This document shows, piece after piece, positions 8,574 through 16,499 of a stretch of 64,000 nt of DNA; within the stretch, counting starts at the first letter, position 1, and every line of letters begins with the position of its first letter. Source of the stretch: Mesorhizobium sp. Root552 (GTDB lineage: Bacteria; Pseudomonadota; Alphaproteobacteria; Rhizobiales; Rhizobiaceae); the NCBI RefSeq assembly GCF_001427285.1, contig NZ_LMFV01000003.1:1-64000 (forward strand). Direction: 5' to 3'. The notes below the pieces were generated by a model. That model saw only the letters and a program-made list of their open reading frames with translations, made no database searches and was not told the DNA's origin. A program made the translations under genes and the position numbers.

Positions 8574-10115
8574 ATGTCATCACATGAGCCGCAGGAAACC
8601 GGACCCGACCTGACGCAAGGCGTCGCCATAGACGCCTTCGGCGAGAACGGACTTCTCCAGGGGCACGTCGATGGCGAGCCGGTGGTGCTTGCCCGCGTCG
8701 GCGAAGAAATCATGGCCGTCGGCGCCAACTGCACCCACTACGGCGCGCCGCTGGCGCACGGAATCGTGGTCGGCGATACGGTGCGCTGCCCCTGGCACCA
8801 TGCCTGTTTCAGCCTGCGCACGGGCGAGGCGGTCAATGCACCCGCCTTCGATCCGCTGGCGCGCTGGAAAGTGGTGCGCACGGGCGACACTGTTTCGGTG
8901 AGCGACAAGCTGCCGGCGGTGGATGGCGTTGCCGCCGCGCCGGAGACTGGTGCGGCCGCCCACCCCGGGAAGATCGTCATCGTCGGTGGGGGCGCGGCAG
9001 GTTTTGCCGCCGCCGAGATGCTGCGCCGGCGCAGCTATGACGGCGAGCTTGCCATGATCAGCGCCGACGCCGACGCCCCCTACGACCGTCCCAACCTGTC
9101 CAAGGACTACCTCGCCGGCACGGCGGAGGAGGCATGGATACCGCTGCGTTCGGACGAGTTCTACAAGGACAACCGGATCGACCTCCATCTGTCGACCGCC
9201 ATCGAACGCATCGACACGGACAAGCGTACCGTGATTGCCGAGGATGGCCGCGCCTTTGGCTATGACCGTCTGCTGCTGGCAACAGGAGCGGAGCCGATCC
9301 GCCTCAAGATTCCCGGCGTCGACCGCCCGCATGTCTTCATGCTTCGCTCGCTGGTCGACAGCCGCGCCATCATCGACAACATCCAGCATGCGAAGTCAGC
9401 GGTGGTTCTGGGCGCCGGCTTCATCGGCCTGGAGGTTGCGGCAGCCTTGCGCAACCGTGGCCTTGGCGTCCATGTCGTGACGCAGGACAGCCGGCCGTTC
9501 GAGCACATCCTCGGTCCCGATCTCGGCGACTTCATCCGCGGCGTCCACGAAGAGCACGGCGTCAAGTTCCATCTCGACACGACGATCGGCACCATCAACG
9601 ACAAGACGGTGATCCTGACGAACGGCCGCGAGATAGCGGCCGACATCGTCATCATTGGGGTTGGCGTCAGGCCGCGCGTCGAACTGGCCAGCACGTCCGG
9701 CCTCACCGTCGACCAAGGCATCGTCGTCAATGAATATCTCGAGACGAATGTGCCCGGCGTCTTCGCCGCAGGCGACGCGGCGCGGTGGCACGATGTCGCC
9801 AGCGAACAGTCGCGGCGCGTCGAGCACTGGGTCGTCGCCCAGCGGCAGGGGCAGATCGCTGCCGAGAACATGCTGGGCTTCGAGCGGCCGTTCCTGAGCG
9901 TGCCGTTCTTCTGGAGCGCGCACTACGACGTCACCATCCGCTACACCGGCTACACCCGCTCGTGGGACGACATCGAGATCGAAGGCAGCCTTGCCGACCG
10001 CGACTGCATCATCAGCTACAAGATCGCAGGCAAGGTCGTCGCCGTCGCCGCAATCGGGCGGGATGCGCAATCCCTAGCCTGCGAAGCTTCGATGGGCGGT
10101 GAAGCCGCAGCCTGA
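8574..10115 (+). CDS. Rieske [2Fe-2S] / FAD-dependent NAD(P)H reductase fusion (AIFM3/ferredoxin reductase-like)
   Basis: This 513-residue fusion has an N-terminal Rieske domain (about 15-110) with ligands C53, H55 and C72, H75 (CTH and CPWHHAC). A two-Rossmann FAD/NAD(P)H reductase follows (FAD loop IVGGGAAGFAAAEM near 134; pyridine nucleotide loop GAGFIGLEVAAALR near 280; second FAD motif VFAAGDAA). A C-terminal reductase domain closes it. The family resembles ferredoxin reductases of oxygenase systems and eukaryotic AIFL. No oxygenase is next to it, so its electron acceptor is unknown. The start is the ATG after AAGAGGAAGCG. It is divergent from the ECF sigma gene and has the sigma-type promoter, which suggests a role in redox stress. 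Confidence 0.9.
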   Translation: MSSHEPQETGPDLTQGVAIDAFGENGLLQGHVDGEPVVLARVGEEIMAVGANCTHYGAPLAHGIVVGDTVRCPWHHACFSLRTGEAVNAPAFDPLARWKVVRTGDTVSVSDKLPAVDGVAAAPETGAAAHPGKIVIVGGGAAGFAAAEMLRRRSYDGELAMISADADAPYDRPNLSKDYLAGTAEEAWIPLRSDEFYKDNRIDLHLSTAIERIDTDKRTVIAEDGRAFGYDRLLLATGAEPIRLKIPGVDRPHVFMLRSLVDSRAIIDNIQHAKSAVVLGAGFIGLEVAAALRNRGLGVHVVTQDSRPFEHILGPDLGDFIRGVHEEHGVKFHLDTTIGTINDKTVILTNGREIAADIVIIGVGVRPRVELASTSGLTVDQGIVVNEYLETNVPGVFAAGDAARWHDVASEQSRRVEHWVVAQRQGQIAAENMLGFERPFLSVPFFWSAHYDVTIRYTGYTRSWDDIEIEGSLADRDCIISYKIAGKVVAVAAIGRDAQSLACEASMGGEAAA

Positions 10116-10148
10116 TACCCGGGCGTTTTACGGTTGGCTGGAAACGCT

Positions 10149-10254
10149 CCAAAGCGTGTCGCGATCTTTCAGATTCGCTTGGCACGCTTTGGCTCCTTGA
10201 TTTTATGCCTGTCTTTATCCCGAAACCGGTTCCCGCTTTCGGGAGACATGCATC
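10149..10254. repeat. RIME-like two-palindrome intergenic element
   Basis: A 106-bp stretch made of two adjacent palindromes. The first is CCAAAGCGTG (10149-10158) with CACGCTTTGG (10183-10192), a perfect 10-bp pair. The second has outer arms ATGCCTGTCT (10205-10214) and AGACATGCAT (10245-10254; 9 of 10) and inner arms CCCGAAA (10219-10225) and TTTCGGG (10237-10243). Size and two-palindrome design match the RIME repeats known from rhizobia. The right end overlaps the stop codon of the hydantoinase gene and could act as a bidirectional terminator for the two convergent genes. Confidence 0.65.
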
Positions 10255-12271
10255 AAGAGGCGACGCGCGGCCTTCCGGTCGCCGTCGCCACGACGAAGGC
10301 TTCCACGAAACTGCGCTCGCCCTCGATCGTCGCAACCTTGATGTCGCGGGCTATCTCGATGCGGGCCTGGTCGGTTCCGGCCCGCTCGGCAAGCACGGCA
10401 GCCATCTCGCGGATATGCGCCTCGGCTGCCGCCATCGCTTCTTCCTCGGTCTCGAAATCATCGAGCCTTTCGCCGGCATTGACCCTGAACAGTCCGATCT
10501 CCGGCTGGCTGACGCGCGCCTCGGCCGACATGCGCACCTGCCCGACAACCGCACCCAGCGCATTGGCGACATCGGCGTCGCGGGCGATCTCGCAGTCGTT
10601 GCCGATCAGGGCGGGCAGCTTGGCATAGTGGAGATGGGCGGAGGCGCCGAGGCCGATCACCGGGCGGTCCAGCGCAATCGACAGGCGCGCCATGCCACCC
10701 TCCTTGTTGATGGCCCGCTGGACGAGAACGTTGGCAACGGAGACATCAGCCTCAAGGCCATCTTCGGCAAACACCGTCTCGATCATGGTTTCGGCGGAGC
10801 GGCGGGTGACGGCGGCAAGCACCATTTCCGAGAAATCGTCCCCGCTCTCGGCAATCGTCTGGCCCTGGCCGTTGCGGCGGCGGGCAAGAAGCTCAGCACC
10901 GAGCCTGGCTGCTTCGGCGTTCCAGTTCGCCTGCCGGCCAAGCGCGTGCGCCGCGTCAGACGGCGTGAAGCCGACGATATGGGCCAACCCGCGCGCGACG
11001 AGACGGTTGAGCGTCGCGATCTGCGACGTGGAAGCCAGCAGCCGGTCGAGCGGGGCAGGTTCTGACGTCAGCTCCGCATAAAGCCTGGCTTCGGTGTTCG
11101 AAAGGCCGGAAGCCAGCCGCTCGGGCACGCCGGTGCGCATGGCAAAGCGGCCGTCGAGCCTGCTCGTGGTCGGGCTCAGCAACTGCCGGTTCAGGCCTTT
11201 GGCGATGATCTCGCCATGCTTGACGGCGGCGAGCGACAGAGGCACGAGCCGGCGCGGGCCGAGCACGATGGTCGTTACCAGCGAATGATCCTTGAGCGCG
11301 ACCTCGGAATCACCGCCGAGGCCGAAGGTGCGCATGGCTACCGCTTCGACCATGGTGCGCATGCCGCCGACGGTCGCGCCGTCGGGATCGAGCCTGAGCC
11401 TGCCGCCGTCGAGCACGGCAATATCGGTCGTCGTACCGCCGATATCCGAAACGACCGCGTTGTCGAAGCCGGTCATGTGGCGCGCGCCGACAAGGCTTGC
11501 CGCCGGGCCGGACAGTATGGTTTCGATCGGACGCGAGCGGGCGAACTCGGCCGTAACCAGCGCACCATCGCCGCGCACCACCATCAACGGCGCCGCGATA
11601 CCGCGCTTGTGCAGGAAGCCCTCTGTGGCATCGACCAGCCGGTCGATCATCGAAATGAGCCGTGCATTGAGCAGCGTCGTCAGCGCGCGCCGAGGACCGC
11701 CGAGTTTCGACGTCAGTTCGTGCGAGCAGGTGGCGGGAAGACGCGTGCGCTCGCGGATCAGCTTGCGGGCGGCGATTTCATGTTCCGGGTTGCGTACGGC
11801 GAAATAGGCGGCGACCGCCACGCCCGATACCGTCTCGTCCAGTGTGGACAGCGCCGCCTCGAGCGGTTCCAGCGAAAGCTCGCTGGCGTTGCCGTGGACG
11901 TCATGGCCGCCGGTGCAGAAAATCACGGGATCGGAGCCCAGCGCGCCGGAGAGGCCGTTGCGGGAAAGATCGTCTTCGCCAAAACCGATCATGACCAGCG
12001 CGACCCGACCGCCCTGGCCCTCGACCAGCGCGTTGGTGGCAAGCGTCGTCGACATCGAGACAAGCTTGATTGTGCCGGGCTCGATGGCAGCCTCTGCCAG
12101 CACCGCATCGACAGCGCCGGCAATGCCCTCGGCGAGATCATGGCGCGTGGTCAGGGACTTCGCCTTGGCCACGATGCCCGTCGTCTCGGACCACAAGACG
12201 GCGTCGGTGTAGGTGCCGCCCGTGTCGATGCCAAGGTAAAGCGAAGATGCCTGCAATGCCTGAACTGTCAT
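10253..12271 (-). CDS. Hydantoinase/5-oxoprolinase (HyuA-like) family protein
   Basis: A 672-residue protein of the hydantoinase A/oxoprolinase superfamily, ATP-dependent enzymes that open cyclic amides such as 5-oxoproline or hydantoins. Near the start it has the ASKHA phosphate loop (LGIDTGGTYTDAVL, about 13-26). A second one, SDIGGTTTDIAVLDGG, is near 290. Both are typical of HyuA_N and HyuA. No HyuB-type partner is visible on either side, so it is either a single-chain member or works with a distant partner. I chose the ATG at 12271 over 12301. About 225 bp upstream is GCAATAATCTTGCG, nearly identical to a site in front of the nearby lysR gene, so that regulator probably controls it. The substrate is unknown. 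Confidence 0.85.
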   Translation of the reverse strand: MTVQALQASSLYLGIDTGGTYTDAVLWSETTGIVAKAKSLTTRHDLAEGIAGAVDAVLAEAAIEPGTIKLVSMSTTLATNALVEGQGGRVALVMIGFGEDDLSRNGLSGALGSDPVIFCTGGHDVHGNASELSLEPLEAALSTLDETVSGVAVAAYFAVRNPEHEIAARKLIRERTRLPATCSHELTSKLGGPRRALTTLLNARLISMIDRLVDATEGFLHKRGIAAPLMVVRGDGALVTAEFARSRPIETILSGPAASLVGARHMTGFDNAVVSDIGGTTTDIAVLDGGRLRLDPDGATVGGMRTMVEAVAMRTFGLGGDSEVALKDHSLVTTIVLGPRRLVPLSLAAVKHGEIIAKGLNRQLLSPTTSRLDGRFAMRTGVPERLASGLSNTEARLYAELTSEPAPLDRLLASTSQIATLNRLVARGLAHIVGFTPSDAAHALGRQANWNAEAARLGAELLARRRNGQGQTIAESGDDFSEMVLAAVTRRSAETMIETVFAEDGLEADVSVANVLVQRAINKEGGMARLSIALDRPVIGLGASAHLHYAKLPALIGNDCEIARDADVANALGAVVGQVRMSAEARVSQPEIGLFRVNAGERLDDFETEEEAMAAAEAHIREMAAVLAERAGTDQARIEIARDIKVATIEGERSFVEAFVVATATGRPRVAS

Positions 12272-12717
12272 TTCCGGTCGGCCATCCCTATCCGCAAGCA
12301 AGTGACCGTCGTCCTGCCATCCTGCCCGGCAATGAACGCACAGGTCCGCTCACTGGATTTGACGGCACTCGATGACACGGCAAAACTCTGCTTTGCAGCA
12401 ACCAGCGGTCCAACCTGTTGCAGGATGGAGCGCGACGGCCAGACCCATCGCCCGCACATTGGAATAATGCAAGCGAAATTTATTGCGGTTTCAAGGCAAT
12501 AATCTTGCGTTGAACCGCCGCCATCCGGCGTCGCAACACAGGCTTTCCACGCGCATTTTTTCATGCAGACTTGAGGGGCGGAACGCCCGCGAACGGCGAG
12601 CCGGCACACCGGATCGCCATGCGCCAAGCGCGGCTGCCACGACAATGCAGTGCGAAAGCAACTAGATAATGCGGCCCGGCGGTTCCGTTTTCACCGGGCT
12701 CACAATGCAGGAAAGAC
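12272..12717. other. Divergent intergenic region with a LysR-type site
   Basis: A 446-bp region between the divergent hydantoinase gene and the small ORF at 12718. The only clear signal is GCAATAATCTTGCG (12496-12509), which recurs with one change at 13837-13850. Short open frames here look like GC-driven artefacts. Confidence 0.5.
12496..12509. promoter_or_regulatory. Candidate LysR operator, copy 1
   Basis: GCAATAATCTTGCG matches 13 of 14 bases of the dyad in front of the lysR gene at 12980-13831. It lies in the divergent promoter region of the hydantoinase gene. Confidence 0.5.
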
Positions 12718-12945
12718 ATGCAAGTGACGACGGGCTGGAACGATCTTAGCAAGGAAGAACAAACTGCACTCAAGCGCCTGAACCGCGGCCCCTACCCTGA
12801 ACTGGACAAGACGCTGGGCCAAAGGCTGATTGAACTTGGTCTGGTGGAAGACAGGCCGCGCGGCATCGGCATCAACCGGGCCGGACGCGAACTGGTCATC
12901 GGCACCTTGCTTGCGGCACGCGACGCGCAACCTTCGGAAGACTGA
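12718..12945 (+). CDS. Small hypothetical protein (75 aa)
   Basis: I do not recognise a named family. The 75-residue product, from the ATG after AGGAAAGAC, is charged. It reads like a small winged-helix-type domain: a helical segment (LSKEEQTALKRLNRG), another (DKTLGQRLIELGLVED), then a turn and a strand-like stretch (RGIGINRAGRELVIG). The pattern 'rLielGLve...giginraGreL' resembles the end of a winged helix with a conserved glycine turn. It has no signal peptide or membrane segment. It sits between the hydantoinase and LysR genes and could be co-regulated with them, but no function can be assigned. Confidence 0.6.
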   Translation: MQVTTGWNDLSKEEQTALKRLNRGPYPELDKTLGQRLIELGLVEDRPRGIGINRAGRELVIGTLLAARDAQPSED

Positions 12946-12979
12946 CTTTCCGAGGTCCGGTCGGCATCCCGGACACGCC

Positions 12980-13831
12980 CTACCGCACGACTTCCTCAAG
13001 TCCGCGCAACGCGTCCTGTATGTCGGTGCGTGCTTCGGCAGGTTCCGGGTAGACGGCATAGGCGGGATAGGTGAATTCGGGCGCACCCTCGACGAGTTCG
13101 AGTTCGCCCGATTCCAGATGAGGGGCGATGACGCCCTTGCGGAAATACCCCATGCCGCCGGCGCGCAGAATATAGCTCAGGCCGAGCGGGCCGAGGCCGA
13201 CAAGAAGGCCCGGTTCGCCAAACGTCGCCGATCCGGAATCGTGCTGGGCCGCGAAAAGCGGGCCCCAGTCGACATAGACATAATCCTTGGAACTGGTGGC
13301 CTCGGTGTCTTTGCTGCGCACCAGCACCAGTTGTTCCTCCTCGAGAAGCTCGACCCTGAAGCCCGGCAGCAGCTTCGGGGCGTAGAGCACGGCGATGTCC
13401 AGAACACCGGTCCTCAGTTGTTCCAGCAACTGGTCGGGCACGCCGACATGAGCGTGAATGGCGATCTCCGGCTTGGACTTCTTCATCCACACCAGCCAGT
13501 CGAGCAGGAGCGGGTTCCACAGGCTGAGTTCGCCGCCGAGCGCCACCACGCTCGTGCGCCCGCTAGGTATCGCAAGCTGGTGGCGGGCGCGCTCCCAGAT
13601 CTGCACGAACGACTGGGCGAAGCGCTCGAACTCCCGCCCCGCCGGCGTCAGGTGGGCGCCGTTGCGGTTGCGCACGAACAACTGCCGGCCAAGCTCCTCC
13701 TCGAGCGTGCGAATGCGAGCGCTGACCGTGGTCTGCGTTACGAAAAGCCGTTCCGCCGCACGCAGGAAGCTGCCGGAATGCACGATTTCAAGGAACGTGC
13801 GCGCTCGATCAATATCCACACCAACCCCCAT
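12980..13831 (-). CDS. LysR family transcriptional regulator
   Basis: A 283-residue LysR-type regulator with an N-terminal winged helix (about 8-65: FLEIVHSGSFLRAAERLFVT, then QTTVSARIRTLEEELG) and a C-terminal co-inducer domain. The start is ambiguous. The ATG at 13831 has no ribosome binding site and abuts a dyad (13837-13850). A GTG at 13819 is preceded by GGGGGTTGG and would give 279 residues starting VDIDRARTF. The dyad GCAATAATATTGCG immediately upstream also occurs before the hydantoinase gene, so autoregulation and control of that gene are likely. The inducer is unknown. Confidence 0.85.
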   Translation of the reverse strand: MGVGVDIDRARTFLEIVHSGSFLRAAERLFVTQTTVSARIRTLEEELGRQLFVRNRNGAHLTPAGREFERFAQSFVQIWERARHQLAIPSGRTSVVALGGELSLWNPLLLDWLVWMKKSKPEIAIHAHVGVPDQLLEQLRTGVLDIAVLYAPKLLPGFRVELLEEEQLVLVRSKDTEATSSKDYVYVDWGPLFAAQHDSGSATFGEPGLLVGLGPLGLSYILRAGGMGYFRKGVIAPHLESGELELVEGAPEFTYPAYAVYPEPAEARTDIQDALRGLEEVVR

Positions 13832-13836
13832 TTAGT

Positions 13837-13850
13837 GCAATAATATTGCG
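13837..13850. promoter_or_regulatory. Candidate LysR operator, copy 2 (autoregulation)
   Basis: GCAAT-AAT-ATTGC is a perfect 5-bp dyad followed by G, only 6 nt from the annotated ATG of the lysR gene. It matches copy 1 at 12496-12509 at 13 of 14 positions. Confidence 0.5.
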
Positions 13851-13968
13851 TCAATGAAGCATTTAATTCCGTTTGCGTTCTGCTTTCAAGCGGCGCACCG
13901 TCGCATGTGAGGTGGGGCGGGCCGAGGCCTGTACGAAGGGCCGCGACGGCGGCATGAACGGAGCGCAT

Positions 13969-14634
13969 ATGGCAGACAAGCGAACGGGAACACCCGAGCC
14001 TGGCGCCTATGCGTCGCCGCCGTGCTTCATGCACGAAGTATCGGAAGATGGTGTGAACGGCACCGCCCCCAGGCAGGAGGGCTGGACGGATGTGGCGCGC
14101 TGGCGCACCGCCGAACGCAAACGCCTGATCGCAGCACGGCTGGCGCTCAGCGCCGAAGAACGGCAGGCGCGTTCAGATCGCATCGCGGCGACGCTCGACC
14201 GTATCGTCGGCAAGGTCAGCGGGCGCATCATCAGCAGCTATTGGCCGTTCAGGGGCGAGCCGGACCTGCGCAACTGGTCGATCCGCATCATCGAGCGCGG
14301 CGGGCGGATCGCCTTGCCGGTCGTCATCCGAAAGGGGTGGCCGCTGGAGTTCCGCATCTGGTCGCCCGGCGATCCGCTGGAACGCGGCCTCATGAACATA
14401 CTGGTTCCATCGCGCGGCCCATCCGTGCAGCCGGACGTGGCCATAGCGCCGGTGGTCGGCTTCGACGCAGCCAACTTCCGGCTTGGCTATGGCGGCGGCT
14501 TCTTCGACCGCACGCTGGCCGCCATGCCGCGGCGCGCATTCGTCATCGGCGTGGGCGCCGCCGAAAGCAGGCTCGCCACGATCTACCCACAACCCCACGA
14601 CATCGCATTGGACGCCATCGTTACGGATGAATGA
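13969..14634 (+). CDS. 5-formyltetrahydrofolate cyclo-ligase family protein
   Basis: A 221-residue MTHFS-family enzyme, which converts 5-formyl-THF to 5,10-methenyl-THF using ATP in one-carbon metabolism. The signature is the glycine-rich nucleotide loop NFRLGYGGGFFDRTLA near the C-terminus. An N-terminal helix RLALSAEERQARS and SSYWPFRGEPDL for the folate site also fit. The N-terminus before the first conserved helix is longer than usual (about 50 residues). I chose the ATG at 13969 for its GGAG; in-frame starts at 13954 and 13873 are possible. No 6S RNA is visible upstream, so it may be a second paralogue rather than the ssrS-linked copy. Confidence 0.85.
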   Translation: MADKRTGTPEPGAYASPPCFMHEVSEDGVNGTAPRQEGWTDVARWRTAERKRLIAARLALSAEERQARSDRIAATLDRIVGKVSGRIISSYWPFRGEPDLRNWSIRIIERGGRIALPVVIRKGWPLEFRIWSPGDPLERGLMNILVPSRGPSVQPDVAIAPVVGFDAANFRLGYGGGFFDRTLAAMPRRAFVIGVGAAESRLATIYPQPHDIALDAIVTDE

Positions 14635-14641
14635 CAACAAA

Positions 14642-14712
14642 GCAGGCTCGGTCTCCCCCGACCCGTGACGACAGGTTCAACCACCCGCCACCCGCAGAGA
14701 CCGCAAGCCTGC
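14642..14712. other. Stem-loop in the leader of the oxidase subunit I gene
   Basis: GCAGGCTCGGTCTC (14642-14655) pairs with GAGACCG (14697-14703) and AGCCTGC (14706-14712), a 14-bp stem with a 2-nt bulge. It fills the gap between the cyclo-ligase stop and the oxidase ATG. No U-tract follows, so it could be a weak terminator for the first gene or a leader structure for the second. Confidence 0.5.
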
Positions 14713-14737
14713 CAACTTGAAAGGCAGATGAGAAACT

Positions 14738-16333
14738 ATGTCCCACACCACGACCGCCGAGGCTGACCATAGCCCCGGCTTCATTGGCCGCTGGCTATTT
14801 TCGACCAACCACAAGGATATCGGGACGCTCTATCTGGCGTTCTCGCTCCTTGCCGGAATCCTCGGAACCGGTCTGTCGGTCCTGCTCAGAATGGAACTGC
14901 AGGAACCGGGCATGCAGATTTTTGCCGATCCCGCCTACTACAACGTCGTGGTCAGTGCGCATGGGCTGGTCATGATCTTCTTCGTCATCATGCCAGCACT
15001 GATCGGCGGCTTCGGCAACTGGATGGTGCCCATCATGATCGGTGCACCGGACATGGCCTTCCCGCGCATGAACAACATCTCGTTCTGGCTGCTGGTCGTC
15101 TCGCTGATCCTGTTCGTCACCTCCATGTTCGTGCCGGGAGCTCCCGGCTCGCTCGGCCACGGTGGCGGCTGGACGCTCTACCCGCCCTTCTCCACCGACG
15201 GCCAGCCAGGTCCCGCCGTGGATCTCGTGATCCTGTCGATCCACCTGTCCGGCGCGTCCTCGATCCTCGGCGCGATCAACTTCATCACCACGATCCTCAA
15301 CATGCGCGCGCCCGGCATGACCATGCACAAGATGCCGCTGTTCGCCTGGGGCATGCTGATTACCGCCTTCATGCTGCTTTTGTCGCTGCCAGTGCTCGCT
15401 GGTGCGGTCACCATGCTTCTGACCGACCGCAATTTCGGCACGACCTTCTTCCAACCGGCCGGCGGCGGCGATCCGATCCTCTACCAGCATCTGTTCTGGT
15501 TCTTCGGCCATCCTGAAGTCTACATCATGATCCTGCCCGGCTTCGGTATCATCAGTCACGTCATCTCGACCTTCTCCAGGAAGCCGATCTTCGGCTATCT
15601 CGGCATGGCCTACGCCATGGTGGCGATCGGCGGGATCGGCTTCGTCGTGTGGGCGCACCACATGTTCACGGTCGGCCTGTCGGTCGATTCGCAGCGCTAC
15701 TTCGCCTTCGCCTCCATGGTGATTGCGGTTCCAACCGGCGTGAAGGTGTTTTCCTGGCTGGCCACGATGTGGGGCGGCTCGATCGAGTTCAAGACGCCGA
15801 TGCTGTTTGCAACCGGCTTCGTGCTGCTGTTCACCATCGGCGGCGTGACTGGCGTGCAGCTCGCCAATCCGAGCCTCGACCGTCCTTTCCAGGACACGTA
15901 CTATGTCATCGCCCACTTCCACTACGTGCTGTCGCTGGGCGCGGCCTTCGCCATCTTCGCCGGCTTCTACTACTGGTTCCCGAAGATGAGCGGCTACATG
16001 TACAATGAGGCGCTCGGCAAGCTGCATTTCTGGACGATGTTCATTGGCGTCAACCTGGTGTTCTTCCCGCAGCACTTCCTCGGCCTTGCCGGCATGCCGC
16101 GCCGCTATGCCGACTATCCCGATGCCTATGCCGGCTGGAACTACATCTCCTCGGTCGGCTCCTACATCGCGGCTGCCGGCCTGCTGATCTTCTTCCTGAT
16201 GATCCTGGAGGCCTTCAACCGCAAGCGCGTTGCCGCCGCCAATCCGTGGGGCGCCGGCGCCACGACGCTCGAGTGGACACTGTCGTCGCCACCGCCCTAC
16301 CACCAGTTCCAGCAACTGCCGCTGATCCGCTGA
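14738..16333 (+). CDS. ctaD: Cytochrome c oxidase subunit I (aa3-type), orphan copy
   Basis: A 531-residue haem-copper oxidase subunit I with about 12 membrane segments. It reduces O2 to water and pumps protons. Visible are the D-channel motif [19 protein letters not shown], the GHPEVY element with the CuB His-Tyr crosslink and D-channel Glu, the CuB pair WAHHMF, the K-channel Lys ([15 protein letters not shown]) and the haem ligand region AHFHYVLS. This makes it a canonical A1-type oxidase. Subunit II, subunit III and haem assembly genes are absent on both sides; the neighbours are folate and glutamine-synthetase-like genes. It must therefore assemble with subunits encoded elsewhere, probably as an extra copy. 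A strong terminator follows. Confidence 0.95.
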   Translation: MSHTTTAEADHSPGFIGRWLFSTNHKDIGTLYLAFSLLAGILGTGLSVLLRMELQEPGMQIFADPAYYNVVVSAHGLVMIFFVIMPALIGGFGNWMVPIMIGAPDMAFPRMNNISFWLLVVSLILFVTSMFVPGAPGSLGHGGGWTLYPPFSTDGQPGPAVDLVILSIHLSGASSILGAINFITTILNMRAPGMTMHKMPLFAWGMLITAFMLLLSLPVLAGAVTMLLTDRNFGTTFFQPAGGGDPILYQHLFWFFGHPEVYIMILPGFGIISHVISTFSRKPIFGYLGMAYAMVAIGGIGFVVWAHHMFTVGLSVDSQRYFAFASMVIAVPTGVKVFSWLATMWGGSIEFKTPMLFATGFVLLFTIGGVTGVQLANPSLDRPFQDTYYVIAHFHYVLSLGAAFAIFAGFYYWFPKMSGYMYNEALGKLHFWTMFIGVNLVFFPQHFLGLAGMPRRYADYPDAYAGWNYISSVGSYIAAAGLLIFFLMILEAFNRKRVAAANPWGAGATTLEWTLSSPPPYHQFQQLPLIR

Positions 16334-16360
16334 CGAAAGCGATATCGACGAGCCGCTTCG

Positions 16361-16390
16361 ACGGAGGGCAAGGTTTTGCCCTCCGTTTCT
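16361..16390 (+). terminator. Rho-independent terminator of ctaD
   Basis: ACGGAGGGCAA (16361-16371) and TTGCCCTCCGT (16376-16386) form a perfect 11-bp stem with a GGTT loop, followed by TTCT. It lies 27 nt after the stop codon. Confidence 0.85.
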
Positions 16391-16499
16391 GCTTCGGGGA
16401 AGGACAAAGGCCGGGCGAACGCGACGTCAGCCCCGAGCCCCTTCCATTCCGTCTGGCGAAGCGGCATACTTCGGCCACTTCAACTTGTTCTGGTGATTG

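Noticed and set aside
13832..13968. A 6S RNA gene upstream of the 5-formyl-THF cyclo-ligase gene
   Set aside because: This linkage exists in many proteobacteria, but the 137-bp region shows no long closing stem with a central bubble and is taken up by a LysR operator.
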